The notes under the pieces: generated by a model
Databases searched by the model: none
What the model was told of the DNA's origin: nothing
What the model saw: only the letters and a program-made list of their open reading frames with translations
DNA from: Boseongicola sp. SB0662_bin_57
Lineage (GTDB): Bacteria > Pseudomonadota > Alphaproteobacteria > Rhodobacterales > Rhodobacteraceae
Direction: 5' to 3'
Assembly (NCBI GenBank): GCA_009839535.1
Contig: VXPN01000201.1
Span: 1-10,839 of the forward strand
Length of the DNA: 10,839 nt
Program-made: the position numbers and the translations under genes
Shown here: piece after piece, positions 1-6,738 of the stretch
Layout of the letters: every line of letters begins with the position of its first letter
Numbering within the stretch: position 1 is the first letter of the stretch

Positions 1-593
1 GAATGTTCGTCGAGGAATGGCCGGATCCCGCAAACGCGAAAGTTCAGTGCCGTTCGCACTGGAAGTTTCATGGTCCAAGCTACGCCCGAGTTCCCGATGA
101 CCCCTCGCTATCCCACATGTCTCTTTCTAGAAATCTTGATCTCAATGTGTCGGTTGGCAGGCCATCAGAGGCGTGGTCCGGCGCGTCCTTAGCGGATCCC
201 TGCGTTAACAGCCATGTGTTGATCAAACGTTGAGATTGAATTGGCCCAGAACATGTCCGGAAATAAATCACCGTATCGCCCATCCCACCTGTGCTCAACA
301 TGGTCGCGTGGAACTGCGATACCGTCATTGTGGAAAATCAATCGATACCGACGCCTGTGCCCGGCAGGGTGGACCGCGCGGTGCGAGCTTGATCGGCGAT
401 GCTAAAATCCGCCACTCTCACGTCCGCCGAAGACAGGGGTCTGCGCCGCATGCCGAAGCTTGCGGCGTCTTGGCGGGGCAGAAACGCCCGGCCTTTCTCG
501 CAGAGAACTCTGTCGAGTTCCCACGACCAGCCACGGCATGCCATCCGACCGCTCCGCTGGACGCGCATGCAGGCGCAGGGACGCTCCGGCAAG
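1..593. other. Stretch with no supported gene
   Basis: I see no convincing coding region here. Open frames exist on both strands, but none has a recognisable motif, a good ribosome binding site or protein-like composition. The first 330 bases are of moderate GC and the rest is GC-rich. No tRNA, repeat array or clear terminator was found. It lies downstream of the minus-strand HhH-like gene, so any terminator for that gene should be here, but I could not identify one. Confidence 0.5.
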
Positions 594-1436
594 CTACACG
601 GCGGGGTCGCCAGACAATCCGAGCCTCTCCTCAATCCGGTCCAGACGTCGCTGCACGTCAAGAATGTCTTCTGCCAGGGAGTCGCTCGATTTGCCAATGG
701 TGCCTTTGCGCGAAATTTCCATGAGCACCTTGTCGATGTAGCGGATGCTCTTCGGGATATCGTCTCGCCCGCTCTTGCCGAGTTCGCGGAGCAACTCGAC
801 GACATGCTCGTTGATTTCCAAGGGATCACGGGAGTCCAGACCCAAGTGCCGCACAGTGTTCGTCACGTGAAGGTCCGGCTTGACCGCAAGCCCCATGTCG
901 GTGAGCGCATGCAGTACGGTGACTCGCCCCCAGCCCCAACCGAACTTATCACAGAGGTCATCGACGACTTCGGGAAGGGGACGGCCCGGCAGGTCGTCGA
1001 ACGGAGGGCGGCCGTGTCGCGTGCTGGCTCGTAGGCACAGTGCCTTAGCGGCCCCTTGAATGGCATACAGACGATGAAGCGGTATCGTGTAGCGGCTCAC
1101 GAAGGAACGGGCTGTATCGCCCCGGACCACGAAGCAGTCACTCCGACGTCCCGGCTTGTCCTTGCGGATGTCGAACTCGTCAGGCTTCTCTCCCCAAGTC
1201 CGCCAGCTGTCCTTCATCTCCTTTTTTATGCTGCTCCTCCAGCCTTTAGCGGTCTTGACGCGCGCATTCGCGAACAGCGGCTTGTCCCAAAGGATGCGCC
1301 ACACCTCACTTTCCATTGCCGAATTCGGATCAATTGTCGATCCGGCAAAGCCCTTTGCCTTGTCGATGGACTTCGGGTGCTGTTCCGCAAGCAGGTCGTG
1401 CAGTTCGAGAAACCGGCTCAGTGAAATGTCGCTCAT
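594..1436 (-). CDS. Uncharacterised protein with a helix-hairpin-helix / GPD (DNA glycosylase-like) core
   Basis: A 280-residue protein. Residues about 166-200 read as a glycine-rich turn (GWGWGR), a helix, then KPDLHV followed by TNTVRHLGL. This is the layout of HhH-GPD base-excision glycosylases (EndoIII, MutY, AlkA, OGG): a hairpin with glycines, then an Asp in a 'xxDxHVxRV' context. Asp188 would be the catalytic Asp and His190 the neighbouring conserved position. The hairpin lacks the classic LPGVG form, so activity is not assured, and there is no Fe-S cysteine cluster. Residues 80-125 are basic (RKDKPGRR) and aromatic, and 252-272 look like a short amphipathic or coiled helix. I chose ATG at 1436 because GGAG lies 8 nt upstream (1445-1448); the frame extends to TTG at 1472 without a ribosome site. 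A base-excision or DNA-binding role is inferred; it could be a nuclease-associated or defence protein. The glycosylase-like fold is moderately sure, the function unknown. Confidence 0.6.
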   Translation of the reverse strand: MSDISLSRFLELHDLLAEQHPKSIDKAKGFAGSTIDPNSAMESEVWRILWDKPLFANARVKTAKGWRSSIKKEMKDSWRTWGEKPDEFDIRKDKPGRRSDCFVVRGDTARSFVSRYTIPLHRLYAIQGAAKALCLRASTRHGRPPFDDLPGRPLPEVVDDLCDKFGWGWGRVTVLHALTDMGLAVKPDLHVTNTVRHLGLDSRDPLEINEHVVELLRELGKSGRDDIPKSIRYIDKVLMEISRKGTIGKSSDSLAEDILDVQRRLDRIEERLGLSGDPAV

Positions 1437-1612
1437 GCAGTCAACTCCATTTGATTGCAAGTGCTTCTTCAAGGCTGCTGCCTGTCTTCCCTTCCTGCCG
1501 TGACGTCAAGGGGCGAGCGTCGTCAGCCGGGCGGCATTTCGGCGCACCCGCACAAAGGAGAGACGCCACTTCCCCGCTGGCCGATTCGCTTTGATCGAAC
1601 CAGCGCTTTTGT

Positions 1613-1625
1613 AACGGTGACCGTT
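1613..1625. repeat. Perfect 13-bp inverted repeat AACGGTGACCGTT
   Basis: Six-base arms AACGGT and ACCGTT flank a single G. It lies about 180 bp upstream of the HhH-like gene's start, so it could be an operator for that gene. Short palindromes of this size also occur by chance, so the role is speculative. Confidence 0.2.
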
Positions 1626-2310
1626 CCGGTCCCGGACCTGGCCCCTGATCCGAGTGCGGTCACGGTACGCCCGGACCGTCGCGCGCTTAAGCACCACATG
1701 AAGAACCGCCCTGTGAAGCAGCGCCGCCTAAGATCCTTGGTCCCGACCACGCAATCCCGGGCCGGTCGAATTGGCGTACCAGAGCGCCCCGTCGAAAGCC
1801 GCACGGATTCCGTCAGCCCTTTCCAACAGCGCTCGATCCGCCCAACGACCCGTGTTCGCGTTTCCGAAGATACCAGTTCAAACACAAACGAGCGCACAGC
1901 CTCAAGATCGCAATCGAAGATACAACAACCGGTCGCCTGCGTTGGCTTCAATGTGTTGGCACCGTGAAGACACGCGGCGTTGCAAGGCATGCCTCCCGAA
2001 TCACGGCTCAACGATTCGGAAGCCGGTTCAGAAGAGGGGATCGCTAACGGAGTCCTCCTACGCGGCCAAAGTCACAGCGATCAACAGTAAAAACCGACAA
2101 AGTCCGGTACCGTTATGAAACGACTCGCACCCGTTTACCTTCAATCGAGTCAACATTTTTGGCGCATGCATAGTCCAGTCGATCATTGGGCCGCCAAAGG
2201 CCGACTTCGCTGCACGCGCCGTGACATCCAGTCACCACCTGAAACCGCAACTCTACAAGGCCAGGTGATCCATCGCACGGCACCAAAACCTGAAGAACGC
2301 GAATTCTAAC

Positions 2311-2338
2311 TTGACTCCGTAAAAGAACATACTATGTG
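2311..2338 (+). promoter_or_regulatory. Weak candidate promoter for the HEPN-type gene
   Basis: TTGACT (2311-2316) matches a -35 box well. TATGTG at 2333-2338 is a poor -10 at 16-nt spacing. It stands at the edge of the AT-rich island, about 145 nt before the start codon. The match is weak and nothing else supports it. Confidence 0.22.
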
Positions 2339-2470
2339 TCAACAAAATCGCTCTGACAACAAGCGCATCAAACAATCATTCGTACTCTACGAGAAGACCC
2401 GTGCGCCCACTGTGGGATCCAAAGTGGCAAAAGACAGGCCATAGCGAAAACAACATTACCCTATCAACAG

Positions 2471-2475
2471 GGAGG
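2471..2475 (+). promoter_or_regulatory. Ribosome binding site GGAGG of the HEPN-type gene
   Basis: GGAGG sits 7 nt before the ATG at 2483. A nearer ATG at 2477 is followed at once by TGA, so 2483 is the real start. This strong site shows that the upstream frame, not just the downstream one, is meant to be translated. Confidence 0.7.
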
Positions 2476-2482
2476 TATGTGA

Positions 2483-2803
2483 ATGAACAGCCATCGTATC
2501 AGTCAAGACATTGAGCCATTTCAAATTGGCTCCCGTCAACAAGCTGAAAATTTTGCCGATTTTGTAAGCCGCTATGGAAGCGCCACCTTCCAACCATACA
2601 ACATTTCCGACGAAATCCGCAACATTTTCGAATACGCTAGATTCCACTCAAATGACAACAGGGTAAACGGAAAGCTATTGAATGCCTATATAGATCTCGA
2701 GCAAACTTACTTGTTCATGTTAAAGGACTCAATTTACGTCCAGGGAATAAGCAATCGACTTCAGAAAGACGGAAAAAATGGGCTCAGGATCGGTGTTAGA
2801 TGA
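2483..2803 (+). CDS. N-terminal part of a split HEPN-type protein
   Basis: 106 residues with a strong ribosome site, ending in a short frame-specific tail (NGLRIGVR) after the run of six A at 2773-2778. The body is AT-rich in codon choice, unlike the genes to the right. Residues 40-92 are helical (ISDEIRNIFEYARF, LEQTYLFMLKDSIYV) and suit the first helices of an all-alpha HEPN protein. Removing one A would read straight through into the next frame as one protein of about 290 residues. I therefore think this is the front portion of a single gene that also covers 2778-3329. Alternatives are two genuinely separate overlapping proteins or a two-part system. I see no motif that proves function in this part alone. 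Confidence 0.6.
   Translation: MNSHRISQDIEPFQIGSRQQAENFADFVSRYGSATFQPYNISDEIRNIFEYARFHSNDNRVNGKLLNAYIDLEQTYLFMLKDSIYVQGISNRLQKDGKNGLRIGVR
2773..2778 (+). other. A6 run at the frame break of the HEPN-type gene
   Basis: Six consecutive A lie between GG and TGGG. The upstream frame passes through them to stop at 2803; the downstream frame opens with ATG made from the last A. A five-A run would fuse the frames without loss. It may be a sequencing or assembly error, a real inactivating insertion, a phase-variable tract, or a site of polymerase slippage that makes some full-length protein. Confidence 0.55.
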
Positions 2804-3329
2804 CTTCAGCCTTTTTTCCGAAAAAATGGACACACTATATTACTTGACAGCTCTTTGCTTTCGGATTCGTGCCTATTGGGATAAGTATATGGGGGTGTTG
2901 TTTCTGTTACATGAACACGAAAGATATGATCAATACGTAAGCTCAAAAAGTCGAAAGAAATTCTTTATCAAACGCGCCTCAGAATGTCCGGAAGTTTCTG
3001 TTCACCTAATTGAGTGTATGACGAATATCGTCAGAACCATTTGCATACACACGGGTCAGAATGAAGTCATAGAGGCGATAGACCGTGGAGAATTTCGCAC
3101 GTCCTTTCCTGATCAGTTTTTGGATTTGTTCGACAAAATTATCGAAATGGCCGACACTTTTAGAACACCGGAAGCTCATGGCACTGGACGCCTGAGAAAA
3201 TTCACGTTGGCCAACGTCCCGATGGAATTGTCAATGAATTTTTCATTGGCGACTCAGTGGAATGATTGCAACACATTCATGCAAGCATTGCAGAATGTGA
3301 TCAAAGATCTGGCACTCGAAATTCAGTAG
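2778..3329 (+). CDS. HEPN-domain protein (Cthe_2314-like), C-terminal part
   Basis: 183 residues, almost entirely helical. FRTPEAH at residues 128-134 gives R129-x4-H134, the R-x4-6-H motif that forms the RNase site of HEPN proteins, followed by GTGRLRK. The surrounding pattern (YWDKYMGVLFLL near 33-44; a helix before the motif; a long final helix) recalls the Cthe_2314 HEPN family, from memory and not searched. HEPN RNases act in toxin-antitoxin, abortive infection and CRISPR systems. I see no nucleotidyltransferase (MNT) partner beside it. The ATG at 2778 has no good ribosome site of its own (GACGG only), so this is probably the rear of the gene starting at 2483, reached by frameshift or translational coupling. 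The gene is AT-rich and isolated by gene-free DNA on both sides, suggesting recent transfer. Confidence 0.65.
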   Translation: MGSGSVLDDFSLFSEKMDTLYYLTALCFRIRAYWDKYMGVLFLLHEHERYDQYVSSKSRKKFFIKRASECPEVSVHLIECMTNIVRTICIHTGQNEVIEAIDRGEFRTSFPDQFLDLFDKIIEMADTFRTPEAHGTGRLRKFTLANVPMELSMNFSLATQWNDCNTFMQALQNVIKDLALEIQ

Positions 3330-4319
3330 CGAAGGGCTTCAATTTTTGCACTTGGTTTGTGACACAAATTTGCTCAGGCTCAGTCAAAATGTGTTTGGGT
3401 CCGGGTTTTGTTCTCGCGCGATATCTCAATTTCTGTGAGTTATTCAGTTTCGTGTTGCGAGCAGTGTCAATTGTGTGCGATCTTCGAGTTTCTGATCCCT
3501 AGCAGCGCAGCTCGGTGCGCAATTACGCCACTTGCGAAGAGAGTGGTTGACGACACTTTAGGGGTGTCAACGCACTCCCGGACCCTTCTTTCCCCTTTCC
3601 TGATTTCGGCGCGGAACCGCTCGGCCGCAGGTCTCCAAACTCCGCATTTCCTATAGGTTCGGCAACCACCGCGGCTCGCCCTCCGCGCCGCCGTAATCTT
3701 TCCGGAATCGTCCTGTTTCAATTCCGCGTCCCGCGTTGCCCACGAAACGCCGCTGCTCCCGGCTTCAACGCGACAACCGGTCGGGTTTCGGGCGATGGCG
3801 CGAATGAGGCAGCATCGGCCTGCAACCGCGCCACGATGTGGCAGTCGCCGGGACTTGACGCCTCAATCGCCAACCCGGATCCCGGCACACGCTTGGAAGT
3901 GCCCGGTTCAGGACCTCTCTTCCCTCCCGGCGAAGATCGGCCAAGACTGCCTGGGACGCGAATGGTCGCATCGGTGCCAAGGCCGTGCTCGCAGGACAAG
4001 CTGCGCGAAACCGGACAACGGCAACAGGAGCGTTCGACGGGGAAAGGAAAGGATCATTGAAGAAGGTGCAGCGGCCCTCCGGGACGCCGCCCTTCATGGC
4101 AGCCGTCGACTCGCGGCACCCTTCAGTCCGAGCCGCCGCCACCGCACGTTTCTCACCCAGGTCCCGCGCAGGCAAGTCCAGGCGCTTCTCCGGGGTCGGG
4201 CGCCGCCCTTCTTTCGACCGCCTCGAATGAACCCGTATCTCCACCCACCTGTCCCGACCGTCAGGATACGTGATCCCGACGGAATCCCGCTTCTTTCACC
4301 CGGACACGTCGTGCCGCTG
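3330..4319. other. About 1 kb with no supported gene
   Basis: The first 170 bases continue the AT-rich island; beyond about 3500 the DNA becomes GC-rich. Open frames on both strands (for example 3765-4244 minus, and a long plus frame entering the LysR gene antisense) have low-complexity, Arg/Pro/Ser-rich translations and no family signature. A strong hairpin lies at 3541-3577. No tRNA, transposase remnant or CRISPR repeat was recognised. It separates the HEPN island from the biosynthetic cluster and may be a recombination junction. Confidence 0.45.
3541..3577. repeat. Long imperfect hairpin (13 paired bases)
   Basis: GAGTG (3541-3545) pairs with CACTC (3573-3577), GTTGA (3546-3550) with TCAAC (3567-3571), and CAC (3554-3556) with GTG (3564-3566). 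There is a 3-nt bulge (CGA) on the left, a one-base bulge on the right and a loop TTTAGGG. No T-run follows, so it is not a standard intrinsic terminator. It may be a structured RNA, a mobile-element end, an attachment site or a protein-binding site. Confidence 0.45.
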
Positions 4320-5195
4320 TCATCGCGCCTGGTTCAGCAACCAGCTCCGGAACGAGCGTGCGGATTGCGACAGGTGCCGGTCTACGTGGCTGTAGAGGTA
4401 CGTGGCATGATGGGCGGTGACAAAGCCCAGCGGAGCGGACAGCCTGCCGTCCCTGAGCTCTTCCTGGACCACGATCTCCGGTGCGATGGCGTACCCGAAT
4501 CCCGCGCGCGCGGCCTCGATCGACAACGACAGCGTTTCGAAGACCTGGCCATCAACCGGGATCGTGGAACTGCCAACGGCCCGGCCCCATTCCTGCCAGG
4601 CCGTGGGACGGGACTTCGCATGCAAGAGGTCGCCTTGCAGGATCGCGTCAGGGCCTTCGAGCGTTTCCGCGTAGCCCGGCATGCACACGGGACCGATGAG
4701 ATCGTCAGCGAACAGGCGCCTTTCGACCCCTTCGTCCGCTTGCTGGCATTCCCCGGCAATCAGCAACTCTATCTTTCCGCGCCTCAGCGAGATCAAGTCC
4801 GCGGTCGTGTCAAAACGCAGGCTGGTCCCGTTCGCCTCGTCGCCGTAGGTGAACCTCTTCAGCCTGGGCAGCAGCCAGTGCGCGAGAAAGCTGGACGAGC
4901 AACCGATGACGACCACGTTGGACCTGCCGGCTGACCTTATGCCTGCGCATTCCCGCTCCAGCCTCTCGAAAGCCACGGCGCAGGCAGTCTTGAGCCGCTC
5001 CCCGTCGGCAGTCAGGACCACGCCGCCGCTGTGGCGATCGAACAGCCGCGCGTCCAGCCAGTCCTCCAGGCTGCGGACCTGATGGCTGATCGCGCCATGA
5101 GTCAGGTTCAGCGCCCTGGCCGCGGTCGAAAAGCTCCTGTAGTCCGACACGGCCTCAAAGCAGTGAAGCGCCCGCAATGGCGGCAGCTTTCGCAA
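4320..5195 (-). CDS. LysR-type transcriptional regulator, GcvA-like (candidate YcfR equivalent)
   Basis: 291 residues, the usual LTTR length. The N-terminus (LPPLRALHCFEAV, then SFSTAARALNLTHGAISHQVR at 21-41) is a textbook LysR winged helix-turn-helix in the GcvA subgroup form. From about residue 93 follows the effector-binding domain, ending in the usual region with SIEAARAGFGYAIAPE. Start is TTG at 5195, with GGAG 7 nt upstream (5203-5206). It is divergently transcribed from the LOG-PP-loop-NUDIX-PLP-EamA operon across 138 bp containing a palindrome, the standard arrangement for an LTTR controlling its neighbour and itself. In Erwinia amylovora the LTTR YcfR is required for normal 6-thioguanine production, so I infer the same job here; the effector is unknown. 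Family very sure, target inferred. Confidence 0.93.
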   Translation of the reverse strand: MRKLPPLRALHCFEAVSDYRSFSTAARALNLTHGAISHQVRSLEDWLDARLFDRHSGGVVLTADGERLKTACAVAFERLERECAGIRSAGRSNVVVIGCSSSFLAHWLLPRLKRFTYGDEANGTSLRFDTTADLISLRRGKIELLIAGECQQADEGVERRLFADDLIGPVCMPGYAETLEGPDAILQGDLLHAKSRPTAWQEWGRAVGSSTIPVDGQVFETLSLSIEAARAGFGYAIAPEIVVQEELRDGRLSAPLGFVTAHHATYLYSHVDRHLSQSARSFRSWLLNQAR

Positions 5196-5231
5196 TCGAC
5201 GTCTCCAGCAATCCGCAAGGTGCGAATTAAT

Positions 5232-5248
5232 CTAACAGTGCATGTTAG
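5232..5248. promoter_or_regulatory. Probable LysR operator: CTAACA-N5-TGTTAG palindrome
   Basis: Perfect 6-bp arms (5232-5237 and 5243-5248) around GTGCA, centred in the divergent intergenic space, 37 bp from the regulator start and 86 bp from the LOG start. The core has the T-Nx-A dyad shape of LTTR sites, and the arm CTAAC resembles the CTAAT element described for GcvA. AT-rich sequence beside it could hold overlapping divergent promoters, but I could not fix -35/-10 boxes. Confidence 0.6.
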
Positions 5249-5320
5249 CATTTCTGCATTCTGAATCAACCCCGGATGACTTACGTCTCGCGCCGAATCG
5301 TGCCTTGGATGCGCAAAACA

Positions 5321-5325
5321 AGAGG
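5321..5325 (+). promoter_or_regulatory. Ribosome binding site AGAGG deciding a TTG start
   Basis: AGAGG lies 8 nt before TTG at 5334. The upstream ATG at 5309 is in a different frame, so TTG is the best start for the LOG-family gene. Confidence 0.5.
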
Positions 5326-5333
5326 TTCGGGCC

Positions 5334-5963
5334 TTGGAAATCCAACTGATCAGCGAGTTTCGCGCAATCGCGGAGTTCTCCGAGAGGCTCGGACCTGCGG
5401 TGAGCATTTTTGGCAGTGCCCGCGCCAGCCCGGCCACTCCGTCCTACCAGCTGGCATACGACGTTGCCGCGCTGCTGGCCGCCGCACGGTACTCCGTTCT
5501 GTCCGGCGGCGGCCCGGGCGTCATGCGTGCGGCCAATGCGGGAGCCCGATCGGTCGGCGGTCATTCCGTCGGGATCAACATCGCGTTGCCCTTCGAGCCC
5601 CTGGACCTGTCGATGCAGGACACCTCGCTGCTGTTCAGCGAGTTCTTCACCCGAAAGCTGGCACTTCTGCACCATTCCGAAGCCTTCGTGTTTCTGCCGG
5701 GCGGCGTCGGCACGCTGGACGAAGCGTTCGAACTGCTCACCCTCATGCAGGCCGGCAAGCTGGACCGGAGACCCGTTGCCCTGATCGACCGGTCGTTCTG
5801 GTCCGGCCTGCTGGAGTGGATGAGGGCACAGGTTCTCGGTCGCGGACTGATCGGAGAGGAAGACTTCACGCAACTCGCCGCCTTCGATGCCCCTCAGGAC
5901 GCCGTCAACCACGTCACGTCCGGTTTGCATCGCCGCAGCACGGAATTCACCGAAAGCGGCTGA
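5334..5963 (+). CDS. LOG-family nucleoside 5'-monophosphate phosphoribohydrolase
   Basis: 209 residues, normal LOG length, cytosolic. LOG enzymes cleave the N-glycosidic bond of a nucleoside 5'-monophosphate, giving the free base and ribose 5-phosphate (first known for cytokinin activation). Seen here: a Rossmann-like start (VSIFGSARA, 23-31), SGGGPGVMRAAN at 57-68, TRK at 106-108 with the conserved catalytic Arg107, and the signature PGGVGTLDE at 122-130 with Glu130. First gene of the operon, divergent from the LysR gene, 52 nt ahead of the PP-loop gene. With no prenyltransferase near, cytokinin production is unlikely. In the thiopurine reading it would release the thiolated base from its monophosphate as the last step. 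The exact substrate cannot be read from sequence. The start is TTG, supported by AGAGG upstream. Confidence 0.9.
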   Translation: MEIQLISEFRAIAEFSERLGPAVSIFGSARASPATPSYQLAYDVAALLAAARYSVLSGGGPGVMRAANAGARSVGGHSVGINIALPFEPLDLSMQDTSLLFSEFFTRKLALLHHSEAFVFLPGGVGTLDEAFELLTLMQAGKLDRRPVALIDRSFWSGLLEWMRAQVLGRGLIGEEDFTQLAAFDAPQDAVNHVTSGLHRRSTEFTESG

Positions 5964-6000
5964 CATGACCGACTTCCGCCGACACTGAGCGCATCCCTAT

Positions 6001-6006
6001 GGAGGA
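6001..6006 (+). promoter_or_regulatory. Ribosome binding site GGAGGA of the PP-loop gene
   Basis: GGAGGA stands about 9-10 nt before the ATG at 6016, much stronger than the site of the LOG gene, so the PP-loop enzyme is probably translated well even though it is second in the operon. Confidence 0.65.
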
Positions 6007-6015
6007 GACACCATC

Positions 6016-6738
6016 ATGGAAATCACGGAAAACCCGCAGCTGGTCATGTTCACGGGCGGCCGTGACAGCACCCTCACCGCCTGCCAGCTGATGCTGCGCG
6101 GCATCCCCGTGCACCTCTTCAGCGCGAACAGCGGATGTTCGCTGCACCGCGATGTCCTGCAGTACCGCGTGGAGGAACTGAAACGCCGCTTTGGCGGGCT
6201 GGTCGTGACGCATTGCGTGCGGGACATCAGCGGGGCGTTTCGCAGCATCGCGATCGAGGACCTCGAAGCGGACATCCTGAAGTACCGCAAGAACCTCGTG
6301 CTGCTTGGCGAGAAGATCGCCATCCATGCCCACGTCATCGACTACTGCAAGCGCATGGGCATCGACACCGTCAACGACGGCATCACCCACTACCAGAAGG
6401 AGTTTCCCGAACAGCGCCTGGTGGCCAAGGACTACTTCGTCGAGTTCATGGCAGGCTACCGGATCACCTACGACAGCCCGATCTACGAGTTCGCGCAGTC
6501 CTCGGACGACGTGAAGTACCGGCTGCTGCAGATCGGCATTTCGACCAAGTCGCTGGAAGGAATCTCGATCTTTGCCGACAGTTTCACTGTTCCCTCCGAC
6601 GATACGATCATGTCCTACCTTAAGGACAAGGAGGAGCTCGGCCGCGACATCATCCGGTTCCTGTCCGGAACGACCGAACCCCGTCCTGCACCCTCTTCGG
6701 CGGTCCACGAAATGATCCCTGAACTGGCTTCGGCATGA
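6016..6738 (+). CDS. PP-loop ATPase, probable ATP-dependent sulfur transferase (YcfA-like)
   Basis: 240 residues. The N-terminus LVMFTGGRDST (9-19) is the PP-loop (S/T-GG-x-DS) that binds ATP in the adenine nucleotide alpha-hydrolase superfamily, which activates a carbonyl oxygen by adenylation for replacement by S or N (MnmA, TtcA, ThiI, QueC). The C-terminal zinc-binding cysteines of QueC are absent and the protein has no THUMP, ferredoxin or RNA-binding domain, so a small-molecule substrate is likelier than tRNA. Cysteines are at 23, 41, 67 and 111; Cys111 (DYCKRMGID) is a reasonable sulfur-carrying candidate. It shares an operon with a PLP enzyme, as YcfA does with YcfC in 6-thioguanine biosynthesis of E. 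amylovora. The inferred reaction is replacement of the 6-oxo group of a guanine compound by sulfur. Its stop overlaps the next start (ATGA). The superfamily is sure; the thiolation substrate is inference. Confidence 0.87.
   Translation: MEITENPQLVMFTGGRDSTLTACQLMLRGIPVHLFSANSGCSLHRDVLQYRVEELKRRFGGLVVTHCVRDISGAFRSIAIEDLEADILKYRKNLVLLGEKIAIHAHVIDYCKRMGIDTVNDGITHYQKEFPEQRLVAKDYFVEFMAGYRITYDSPIYEFAQSSDDVKYRLLQIGISTKSLEGISIFADSFTVPSDDTIMSYLKDKEELGRDIIRFLSGTTEPRPAPSSAVHEMIPELASA

Larger units (their letters stand above)
1437..2482. other. About 1 kb with no supported gene
   Basis: Long open frames occur on both strands (for example 1455-1967 plus and 1523-2011 minus), but their translations are rich in Arg, Ser, Pro and Thr, have no domain signature and look like chance frames in GC-rich DNA. 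A degraded gene cannot be excluded. Composition drifts from GC-rich (1500-1750) to AT-richer (2290-2480) towards the HEPN gene. A perfect short palindrome lies at 1613-1625. The last 170 bases presumably carry the promoter of the HEPN gene. Confidence 0.45.

Noticed and set aside
1523..2011. 162-residue minus-strand frame upstream of the HhH-like gene
   Set aside because: It contains a short protein-like stretch, but there is no ribosome site, no family pattern, and the rest is biased chance sequence; a degraded gene cannot be excluded.
3331..3345. Intrinsic terminator GAAGGGCTTC followed by AATTTTT after the HEPN-type gene
   Set aside because: The 4-bp stem would close a 2-nt loop, too tight and too weak for a convincing terminator.
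3795..4934. 379-residue plus-strand open frame
   Set aside because: It runs antisense into the well supported LysR gene, has no motif and is rich in Arg, Pro and Gly.
5334..5963. Cytokinin biosynthesis gene (LOG with an isopentenyl transferase)
   Set aside because: No adenylate prenyltransferase lies in the window; the operon partners point to sulfur chemistry instead.
6016..6738. QueC / 7-deazaguanine (preQ0) synthase
   Set aside because: The PP-loop fits, but the QueC zinc-binding cysteines are missing and no QueD, QueE or FolE companion is present.
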